5,049 nucleotides of DNA from Clostridiales bacterium (lineage in GTDB: Bacteria; Bacillota; Clostridia; Saccharofermentanales; UBA5734), in assembly GCA_003532195.1 (NCBI GenBank), contig DOFA01000072.1, positions 1-5,049 of the forward strand. Reading direction: 5' to 3'. The position numbers and the translations under genes are program-made. A model generated the notes under the pieces. The model searched no databases. It was given only the letters and a program-made list of their open reading frames with translations, and was not told where the DNA came from. Positions 1 to 5,049 of this stretch are shown here, piece by piece (within the stretch, counting starts at the first letter, position 1; the number at the start of each line of letters is the position of its first letter).

Positions 1-353
1 GGAATACGGATTTGGCAGGGTCAAGCCTGCTCATGGGCGCAAACGGCATCATTCCAGTACTGGCGCCACTTTTCCCGAAGTTGTATCTGCGCTTATATCA
101 TGCGGCAAGTAATCGGGATGTTGAGAGTACATATAAATATCAGCGAATTGTCTGCGAAGCCGGCAGGATTCTTACCAAAGGACGAAATGCCGTAAGTGCC
201 GCCAAATATTCGCTTAGCCTTTTGGGGTTTAGCAGCAAGCGGGTGACAAAACCGGTGGAACCGCTGAATGAAGGCGAGGAAGCAGACATTCGTAAATATG
301 TGGCCAAAATCAATGAAAAGTTGAACGAGATAATATTGGAAGCAAATGCGTAA
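1..353 (+). CDS. DapA/N-acetylneuraminate lyase family aldolase, C-terminal fragment (5' end outside window)
   Basis: This is the last 116 residues of a class I (Schiff-base) aldolase of the dihydrodipicolinate synthase / N-acetylneuraminate lyase superfamily. The frame is open from the left edge (first complete codon at position 3) and ends with TAA at 351-353. The visible part matches the end of the family's TIM barrel and its C-terminal helices: a GANGIIP segment, then FPKLYLRLYHAA (family pattern: G-A-x-G-x-I-x, then FPKLY-x-x-LY-x-A), a helical stretch with an RNAVSAAKYSL segment, and a typical late LGF...KPVEPL motif before a charged terminal helix. A full-length member has about 290-310 residues, so roughly two thirds is missing. 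The catalytic lysine and tyrosine lie upstream, so the substrate (pyruvate plus aspartate semialdehyde, sialic acid, or a sugar acid) cannot be decided. GC is about 47% by hand count, lower than the downstream operon. Family assignment is firm; the exact function is open. Confidence 0.85.
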   Translation, partial: NTDLAGSSLLMGANGIIPVLAPLFPKLYLRLYHAASNRDVESTYKYQRIVCEAGRILTKGRNAVSAAKYSLSLLGFSSKRVTKPVEPLNEGEEADIRKYVAKINEKLNEIILEANA

Positions 354-378
354 TGCGTAATCGGTTTGTTATTTGATT

Positions 379-436
379 TGTTCCTCAATAGACCGGCGCG
401 GACTCCCAACCTTGGGCAGCATGGGAACAGACGGTC
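379..436. repeat. Cluster of overlapping inverted repeats after the aldolase gene
   Basis: Three short complementary pairs overlap here. TGTTCC (379-384) pairs with GGAACA (424-429). GACCG (391-395) pairs with CGGTC (432-436). CCCAA (405-409) pairs with TTGGG (412-416) across a 2-nt centre. The first two pairings cross each other, so they would be alternatives or a pseudoknot; the third fits inside either. There is no T-run behind it, so it is not a standard intrinsic terminator. It could be a 3'-end structure of the aldolase transcript, a protein-binding site, or chance. It matches no riboswitch that I recognise. Confidence 0.35.
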
Positions 437-464
437 AGCTATCCTTGAAAATATTTATATAGCA

Positions 465-492
465 TTGCAAAAATTTTATATTTATCTAAAAT
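465..492 (+). promoter_or_regulatory. Candidate sigma-70/sigma-A promoter for the export operon
   Basis: A -35-like TTGCAA (465-470, 4 of 6 matches to TTGACA) is followed after 16 nt by a -10-like TAAAAT (487-492, 5 of 6 matches to TATAAT). It lies in the AT-rich core upstream of the adaptor gene and would start transcription near position 500, giving a leader of about 140 nt. Weaker alternatives nearby are TTGTCG (542-547) with TACCAT (565-570) at 17-nt spacing, and a lone -10-like CATAAT (505-510). AT-rich DNA throws up such matches easily, so the choice among them is uncertain; that a promoter lies somewhere in 441-580 is more likely than any one assignment. Confidence 0.35.
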
Positions 493-493
493 T
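472..493. repeat. Perfect 7-bp inverted repeat, possible operator
   Basis: AATTTTA (472-478) and TAAAATT (487-493) are exact inverted copies separated by 8 nt, giving a 22-bp dyad of the size bound by dimeric regulators. The right arm covers the -10-like hexamer of the best promoter candidate, so a bound protein could block transcription. The arms are pure A/T within a very AT-rich stretch, so coincidence is a serious alternative. Confidence 0.3.
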
Positions 494-630
494 AAAGTAG
501 TTTGCATAATCTTTATGGCACGATATTAGAAAGATTGTCTATTGTCGTGTCATTTGATTTGCTGTACCATTTAATAAACCTGTACCGACGGTTTCATGCC
601 GCCGGAAAACGATACGGCTGATATTAGCCC

Positions 631-635
631 GGAGG
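631..635 (+). promoter_or_regulatory. Shine-Dalgarno site of the adaptor gene
   Basis: GGAGG sits 7 nt before the ATG at 643, an optimal spacing, and fixes that start codon. A small stem, GGCT (616-619) with AGCC (626-629), lies directly upstream and leaves the site itself free. Confidence 0.8.
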
Positions 636-642
636 ATTCACC

Positions 643-1659
643 ATGAATGGTTTTTTCCGAACATACGCGAAACTGCTGGTATTGCTGCTTATCATGGCAG
701 CTTGCCTTCTGCCTTCGGCCTGCAGCCTGCTGCCGGAAGAGGAAGAGGAACTGGCTCCGCCGCTGGTCCAGCCGGCGACCATCGCTTATAAGACCGAAGC
801 CGTGACTCGGGGGACCCTGATCTCGGAGCTCAAGATGGGTGCTTCATTTGTTCCCGAGATCCAGGAGAGCCTCTCGTTCCAAAAGCAGGGAGGACGTTTG
901 AAAAAGGTTTACGTCAAGTACGGGCAGGATATCAAGGCCGGCGACCTGCTGGCTGAGCTTGACGCCGAATCCTTGCTCAGCGCGATCCGGATCCAGGAAA
1001 TCAATGTCGAGAAGAGCCAGCTGGCCTTATCCAAGCTGCAAACCGACGGCGCCAGCTCATACGATATCAAGATCGCCCGGCTGAACTTGAAACAGCAGCA
1101 GTATTCGCTGGACGACATGAACCAGCAGTATGCGGCGACACAAATCTTCGCGCCTTTTGACGGCGAGGTTGTCTACGCGACCAGCGCTTCTTCGGGCGAC
1201 TATATCAACGCCTATCAAACGGTGGTTAAAGTCGCCAACACGACGGCGCTCCTGCTCGTGACGACAGCTGACGATGCCAGTGATTTGCCGATCGGCGCCA
1301 TGGTATCGGTGGAATTTCAAAAGCAAGTCTTAACGGGCGAAGTCGTCGCCAATCCGACCACGCTCTTCAACGACCCGATCGAATCCCTGCGCGATGCCGC
1401 GATCATCCGCATCCAGGGCGATAATCCCAAGGAAGCGGAAATGGGCGACAGCGCCCGGATCATCTATGTCATTGAAAAGCGGGAGAATGTGCTGATCCTG
1501 AAGCGGAGCCTGATCAACCTGATGAGCGGCCGCCGCTATGTCAATGTCCTGGAAGACGGCGTCCGCGTTGAAAAAGATGTCGAAATCGGCCTGCAGACAG
1601 ATACGGAGGCGGAGATCGTCAACGGCCTCGAAGAAGGCGATCTGGTCATCGTCAATTAA
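643..1659 (+). CDS. HlyD/MacA-type membrane fusion (adaptor) lipoprotein of an ABC exporter
   Basis: This 338-residue adaptor should sit on the outer face of the cytoplasmic membrane and couple substrate to the permease encoded next. Residues 1-27 form a lipoprotein signal peptide: a basic start (R6, K10), a hydrophobic core (11-23) and a lipobox-like PSAC with C27 as the likely lipidated cysteine (C21 in MAAC is an alternative). An acidic PEEEEEL stretch follows at 31-37. The first half of a lipoyl/biotinyl-like domain is at about 83-107 (GRLKKVYVKYGQDIKAGDLL). A short alpha-helical hairpin spans about 108-166. The second lipoyl half is at about 168-199 (FAPFDGEVV, then GDYINAYQ). A beta-barrel region follows to about 280 and a membrane-proximal C-terminal domain ends with NGLEEGDLVI. 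The order is typical of RND/ABC adaptors. I see no RLS TolC-docking motif in the hairpin, consistent with a one-membrane host. ATG 643 is fixed by GGAGG. The stop lies 12 nt before the permease start. The substrate is unknown. Confidence 0.88.
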   Translation: MNGFFRTYAKLLVLLLIMAACLLPSACSLLPEEEEELAPPLVQPATIAYKTEAVTRGTLISELKMGASFVPEIQESLSFQKQGGRLKKVYVKYGQDIKAGDLLAELDAESLLSAIRIQEINVEKSQLALSKLQTDGASSYDIKIARLNLKQQQYSLDDMNQQYAATQIFAPFDGEVVYATSASSGDYINAYQTVVKVANTTALLLVTTADDASDLPIGAMVSVEFQKQVLTGEVVANPTTLFNDPIESLRDAAIIRIQGDNPKEAEMGDSARIIYVIEKRENVLILKRSLINLMSGRRYVNVLEDGVRVEKDVEIGLQTDTEAEIVNGLEEGDLVIVN

Positions 1660-1664
1660 GGGGG
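1658..1664 (+). promoter_or_regulatory. Shine-Dalgarno site of the permease gene, overlapping the adaptor stop codon
   Basis: AAGGGGG lies 7 nt before the GTG at 1672 and shares its first two bases with the adaptor's TAA stop (1657-1659). The overlap supports coupled translation of adaptor and permease. It also supports the GTG start: the next in-frame methionine is residue 29, which falls inside the first membrane helix and would destroy it. Confidence 0.65.
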
Positions 1665-1671
1665 CAACAGC

Positions 1672-4536
1672 GTGTTTCAGATCGTCTTACGCAAAATATT
1701 CAGCAATGCCTGGAAGGTTCTTTGCCTTTTACTTGGTTCGATTCTGGTCGTCGGGATGATCTGCAGCATACCGATCTATTCGAACGGCATCCTGCAGCGC
1801 CTCCTGACCAAGGATCTGGAAAGCGCCCTGAAAACCAATAGCCGATATCCCGGCTATATCAACCTGTTCAATACGTTAAGCTATTCCGGATCCGAGAGCG
1901 GCGCGGCGCTGGCGAAAACCATGCGGACGGAAATCGCCGGACTGGTCAGCCAGATGCCGGTGGAAGCGATCCTGAGCGAGGAAATTCTCCAGATCAACAA
2001 CCTTTATCACCAGTTCGACGACGACGGTAAGAACACCCGCTCCAGTTTTGACCTGTGCAGCATCAGCAATCTGGCCGATCATGTCAACATCATCAAGGGA
2101 CGCATGTACCGGACCGACACAGCGGACGGGATCCTGGAAGTCATTGCCAGCCCGGCGGCACTGATGAATTCCTATATGGTCCTGGACCGGGTTTATGAAA
2201 TCTATAGCTATAAACAGAAACAGGAAGAGCCGTCGCTGCTCAAAATCAAGGTTGTCGGCGTGTTTGAAGCTGCGGACAACCAGGACTTATACTGGTACCA
2301 GAGCATTAACAGCTTCGGAGAAGCCTTGATGGTCGATACGGATCTGCTGACGGATTTATCCAGCCAAAATAAAGCCCTGAGCATCGACAAGCAGAAATTA
2401 TATGCTGTCTTTGATTTTTACCAGTTCCGGATCCAGGATATTGTTGCGATCGAGAAAGCCTGCAAAGCGGGGAGCGCCCTGGCCGAAGCCAATTCCCGGA
2501 CGACAGTCTTTTCGACGACCTTTCTCTCGGTCATCGATGGGTATAATGAAAGGGAAGCTGAGTTGAAGCTGACACTGCAGATTTTAATCATACCGATTCT
2601 GCTCATGCTGATTTTCTACATCTTTATGGTTTCCCAGCTGATGATCCGCAGTGAAACCACGGTCATATCGGTTCTCGAGAGCCGCGGCGCCGGCCGGTCC
2701 CGCATCCTGCTCATTTATGGACTGGAGAGTTTTATTCTGGGTGCGGTGACTCTGGTCGTTGGTCCTATCCTCGGTTTCTGGATGGTCCGGGTCATCGGCG
2801 CTTCCAATGGCTTTCTCGAGTTTGTCGGCCGCAAAGCCCTGCAAATTCAACTGGACAGCCAGGCTCTGTACTATGGGCTGGGCGCGGTGCTGATTTTCCT
2901 GGTGACCATGCTGCTGCCGGTGTTTATCCAGGCGAGGACATCCATTGTCCAGCAGAAACGGAAAAAGTCGCGCACTGCCCGGCCGCCTCTCTGGCAGCGC
3001 ATTTTCCTGGACATCATTTTGCTGGGAATCAGCCTTTACGCTTATTACCGCCTCGAAGCCCAGGTTGAGCTGCAGATGCAGACCGGCGCCAGCGGCACGG
3101 AATTAAATCTCGATTTCCTGCTGTTCCTCTCTTCAACGATCTTCATCTTAGGCGCCGGACTGCTGTTCCTTCGTCTTTATCCCTGGATCCTGCGCCTGGT
3201 CTATCTTTTGGGGCGCCGCTGGTGGAGTCCTGTGCCGTATGCCTCTTTTCACCAGATCAGCCGGTCCGGAGGCCAGGAGCAATTTCTGATGATTTTCCTG
3301 ATTCTGGCCTTGTCCATCGGCCTGTTCAATGCCAATGCCGCCCGGACGATCAACAGCAACACGGAAGACAGCCTCAATTGCGAGGTCGGCGCCAATATCA
3401 GGCTGCAGGAGTATTGGCAGCCCTACGGCAAGGATGGCAACCCGATTGTGGAGATGAATCCCTTTGATCCGATCAGCGCAAGCGTCGTATCGTCAGAAAA
3501 TAAAGTGATCAAATACATTGAGCCGAACATCGAGCGCTTCAATAAACTGGAAGGCGTCGAACACGCCACCCGCGTTTACCGCACCGATAAAGTGCGCATG
3601 AAGAAAACCGGCCAGGTTAATAAAGTGATCAGCCTGATGGCCATCGACCCTTATGACTTCGCTCTCGCCGCCTGGTGGCGCAGCGACCTGGGCCGCCATC
3701 ACCTTAACGAGTACATGAATGTCCTGTCGAGCATGCCCAACGGCGTCATCCTGTCAACCAACCTGCGGGACGAGATGGAGCTGAAAGTTGGCGACGCCAT
3801 TATTTATACCGTTGGCAATACAGATAATGTCGATGGCATCATCATTGCTTTTGTCGACTACTGGCCGGGATTCCAGCCGCAGTCGATCGACCGGAACGGT
3901 AATTTGAAGCCAAATTACCTGATTGTCGCCAGCCTCGATTTTGTTCTGACCCAAACCACCATTCAGCCTTATGAAGTCTGGCTCAAGCGTTCGGCCGGGG
4001 CAAACGACGCAACGATCTATCAGGCGATCGAAGATGCCCGCATCAGCATTACCTCAATTCAATCAGCAAACCAGATGATCACGGCCGCGAAAAATGATCC
4101 GCAGCTGCAGGGGACCAACGGCGCCCTGACGCTGGGCTTCATCGTCTCAATGCTGGTCTGCGCCATCGGGTTTTTGATTTACTGGATCATGGCGGTGCAA
4201 AGCCGGGTTTTGCAGTTTGGGGTTTTCCGGGCCATGGGCCTGGGCAAAGGCTCCGTGATCGGCATGCTGCTTTGCGAGCAGGGTCTGGTTTCCGGTATCG
4301 CCATCCTGTTCGGCATTTTCCTCGGCAATTTGTGCAGCCTGCTTTACGTGCCCCTTTTCCAGCTGGTCTACCGGTCGATCGACCAGCCGCTGCCTTTCCG
4401 GGTGATCGCGGTTGCGGCAGATTCCCAGAAGATCTATGTCATTCTGGGTATATTGCTGCTCTTGTGCTGCGCTGTGCTCATACGGCTGATCCTGCGCATC
4501 CGGATCGACCAGGCCGTCAAGTTGGGTGAGGAATAA
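1672..4536 (+). CDS. FtsX-family ABC transporter permease, ten predicted membrane helices, two extracytoplasmic domains
   Basis: This 954-residue membrane protein forms the channel or mechanical part of the exporter. Predicted helices lie at about 15-35, 302-324, 345-370, 397-420, 443-460, 481-500, 538-557, 818-842, 864-896 and 920-942. Two large soluble regions, about 36-300 and 558-817, should face outside. Each is followed by a FtsX-type core: helix, then a cytoplasmic stretch with ETTVISVLESRGAGRSRIL (328-346) or RVLQFGVFRAMGLGKGSVI (845-863), both matching the family's E/Q-x(n)-RA-x-G pattern that contacts the ATPase. The protein therefore looks like a duplicated FtsX/MacB unit with two linker helices (443-500), as in Bacillota permeases of 800-1000 residues, not the four-helix MacB form of about 400 or 650 residues. 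The outer domain of the first half has a recognisable GRMY (143-146) and that of the second an LSTNLRDEMELKVGDAI (694-710) segment, both reminiscent of MacB-type outer domains; otherwise they are divergent. GTG start; no frameshift seen. Substrate unknown. Confidence 0.9.
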   Translation: MFQIVLRKIFSNAWKVLCLLLGSILVVGMICSIPIYSNGILQRLLTKDLESALKTNSRYPGYINLFNTLSYSGSESGAALAKTMRTEIAGLVSQMPVEAILSEEILQINNLYHQFDDDGKNTRSSFDLCSISNLADHVNIIKGRMYRTDTADGILEVIASPAALMNSYMVLDRVYEIYSYKQKQEEPSLLKIKVVGVFEAADNQDLYWYQSINSFGEALMVDTDLLTDLSSQNKALSIDKQKLYAVFDFYQFRIQDIVAIEKACKAGSALAEANSRTTVFSTTFLSVIDGYNEREAELKLTLQILIIPILLMLIFYIFMVSQLMIRSETTVISVLESRGAGRSRILLIYGLESFILGAVTLVVGPILGFWMVRVIGASNGFLEFVGRKALQIQLDSQALYYGLGAVLIFLVTMLLPVFIQARTSIVQQKRKKSRTARPPLWQRIFLDIILLGISLYAYYRLEAQVELQMQTGASGTELNLDFLLFLSSTIFILGAGLLFLRLYPWILRLVYLLGRRWWSPVPYASFHQISRSGGQEQFLMIFLILALSIGLFNANAARTINSNTEDSLNCEVGANIRLQEYWQPYGKDGNPIVEMNPFDPISASVVSSENKVIKYIEPNIERFNKLEGVEHATRVYRTDKVRMKKTGQVNKVISLMAIDPYDFALAAWWRSDLGRHHLNEYMNVLSSMPNGVILSTNLRDEMELKVGDAIIYTVGNTDNVDGIIIAFVDYWPGFQPQSIDRNGNLKPNYLIVASLDFVLTQTTIQPYEVWLKRSAGANDATIYQAIEDARISITSIQSANQMITAAKNDPQLQGTNGALTLGFIVSMLVCAIGFLIYWIMAVQSRVLQFGVFRAMGLGKGSVIGMLLCEQGLVSGIAILFGIFLGNLCSLLYVPLFQLVYRSIDQPLPFRVIAVAADSQKIYVILGILLLLCCAVLIRLILRIRIDQAVKLGEE

Positions 4537-4544
4537 TGCGGCAT

Positions 4545-4559
4545 CCGGCTGGCAGCCGG
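4545..4559. repeat. GC-rich hairpin between permease and ATPase genes
   Basis: CCGGCT (4545-4550) and AGCCGG (4554-4559) form a perfect 6-bp stem with a 3-nt loop. It occupies most of the 37-nt gap and ends 2 nt before the ATPase Shine-Dalgarno sequence (CGGAGG, 4561-4566). No T-run follows, so it is not an intrinsic terminator. It may affect mRNA stability or the relative translation of the ATPase; it could also be incidental. Confidence 0.5.
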
Positions 4560-4560
4560 G

Positions 4561-4566
4561 CGGAGG
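4561..4566 (+). promoter_or_regulatory. Shine-Dalgarno site of the ATPase gene
   Basis: CGGAGG lies 7 nt before ATG 4574. It favours this start over the in-frame ATG four codons later at 4586, which would be too far from the site. Confidence 0.75.
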
Positions 4567-4573
4567 TATCAAG

Positions 4574-5049
4574 ATGAACGATCAGATGATCTTGCGGACG
4601 GAGCACCTGTACCGGAGTTTTCAATCCGGTCATGAGACGATCGCGGTTTTACAGGATATCAACATCGAAATCCGGCGGCAATCCCTGACCATGCTCAAGG
4701 GCCGTTCCGGTTCCGGGAAAACCACCCTGATCAATCTCCTCGGCGCCCTGGACGAACCGACCTCCGGCAAGGTTTATTTTGAACAGCAGAATATCAATGC
4801 TTTTTCCGAACCGAGGCGGGACCGCCTGCGCCGCAGCAAAATTGGATTTGTCTTCCAGTCGGTCGCCCTGATCTCAACGATGACCGCTTATGAAAATGTT
4901 GAATTCGCCTTGCGTATCGCCCGCTTCGATACGAAAAAGCGGCGGGCCCGGACGGAAGAGGTTCTGGAGCTGGTCGGCCTCGAAAAACGCATGAAGCACC
5001 GGACGCAGGAATTGTCGGGCGGCGAGCAGCAGCGGGTGGCGATCGCCCG
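4574..5049 (+). CDS. ABC transporter ATP-binding protein (LolD/MacB-type), 3' end outside window
   Basis: The first 158 residues of the ATPase that should drive this exporter from the cytoplasmic side. Visible motifs: an A-loop aromatic at about Y13/F16, Walker A GRSGSGKTT at 43-51 (K49 binds the phosphates), NLLGALDEPTSG at 54-65 (the G-x-L-D-x-P-x-SG pattern typical of the MacB/LolD/FtsE group), Q-loop FVFQS with Q95, and the ABC signature LSGGEQQRVAIA at 147-158. The window ends right after the signature, so Walker B, the catalytic glutamate, D-loop and H-loop cannot be checked. Full members are about 220-250 residues, so roughly one third is missing. It is the third gene of the operon, 37 nt after the permease stop. 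The family is certain; the pairing with the FtsX permease is inferred from position and fits what is known of this ATPase subfamily. Confidence 0.93.
   Translation, partial: MNDQMILRTEHLYRSFQSGHETIAVLQDINIEIRRQSLTMLKGRSGSGKTTLINLLGALDEPTSGKVYFEQQNINAFSEPRRDRLRRSKIGFVFQSVALISTMTAYENVEFALRIARFDTKKRRARTEEVLELVGLEKRMKHRTQELSGGEQQRVAIA

Larger units (their letters stand above)
354..642. other. Gene-free regulatory gap between the aldolase gene and the export operon
   Basis: No convincing gene lies in these 289 bases. Three zones can be seen. Positions 379-436 contain several overlapping inverted repeats of moderate GC. Positions 441-580 are strikingly AT-rich (about 25% GC by hand count) and hold promoter-like hexamers and an inverted repeat. 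Positions 581-642 return to higher GC, with small stems leading into a strong Shine-Dalgarno sequence. I see no intrinsic terminator with a T-tract after the aldolase stop codon, so where that transcript ends is unclear. The gap most likely holds the operon's promoter. Confidence 0.6.

Noticed and set aside
140..409. 89-codon open frame on the - strand overlapping the aldolase gene
   Set aside because: It is opposite a clear aldolase coding sequence and its product has no recognisable features.
405..416. CCCAACCTTGGG as an intrinsic terminator for the aldolase gene
   Set aside because: The stem is only 5 bp with a 2-nt centre, too tight to form an RNA hairpin on its own, and no T-run follows.
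1538..1759. 73-codon + strand frame bridging the adaptor and permease genes
   Set aside because: It overlaps both real genes out of frame and its composition (many K, S, R) is typical of a shifted-frame translation.
1672..4536. Possible fusion or frameshift joining two separate permease genes
   Set aside because: The frame is continuous, and the ten-helix, two-outer-domain layout with linker helices is a known long FtsX permease form. No internal start with a ribosome binding site or compositional break was seen.
4147..4572. 141-codon open frame on the - strand
   Set aside because: It lies opposite the permease's last three membrane helices, which are coherent with the family. Its product is rich in Q, D, P and H with no recognisable domain, and there is no sign of a ribosome binding site. 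It is a shadow of GC-rich codons.
1..5049. CRISPR array, tRNA or rRNA genes, insertion sequence, toxin-antitoxin pair
   Set aside because: No regularly spaced repeats, no cloverleaf or rRNA-like segments, no transposase reading frame or terminal repeats, and no small paired genes were found by reading both strands.

Overview
The window carries the end of a class I aldolase gene and most of a three-gene ABC export operon, all on the + strand. Spot counts put the operon's GC in the mid-50s percent. Strong GGAGG-type ribosome binding sites, a lipoprotein-type adaptor and a ten-helix double-FtsX permease point to a Bacillota-like bacterium of moderate GC (Clostridia or Paenibacillus-like). No taxonomic marker gene is present, so this is inference only.

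Layout. Positions 1-353 hold the C-terminal 116 residues of a DapA/N-acetylneuraminate lyase superfamily protein, cut by the left edge. Positions 354-642 are a gene-free gap. It has a nested inverted-repeat cluster at its left end, a very AT-rich core (about 25% GC at 441-580) with candidate promoter elements and a 7-bp inverted repeat, and a clear Shine-Dalgarno sequence at its right end. Positions 643-1659 encode a lipid-anchored HlyD/MacA-type adaptor. Positions 1672-4536 encode a 954-residue FtsX-family permease. From 4574 to the right edge runs the first 158 residues of a LolD/MacB-type ABC ATPase, cut just after the ABC signature motif.

How the genes work together. The adaptor and permease are 12 nt apart and the permease and ATPase 37 nt apart, each gene with its own ribosome binding site, so the three are very probably one transcription unit. 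The ATPase would power the permease from the cytoplasm. The permease has two large extracytoplasmic domains of about 260 residues each. The adaptor would sit on the outer face of the membrane, tethered by its lipid, and help move a substrate outward. The substrate cannot be read from the sequence; peptides, antibiotics or lipids are typical for related families. The aldolase gene is separated by 289 bp and has a lower GC (about 47%), so it is probably not part of the operon.

I found no RNA genes, CRISPR arrays, insertion sequences or broken genes. The part worth a second look is the adaptor plus ten-helix permease combination with divergent outer domains, along with the AT-rich control region in front of it. 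I do not see convincing evidence for a wholly new type of system.
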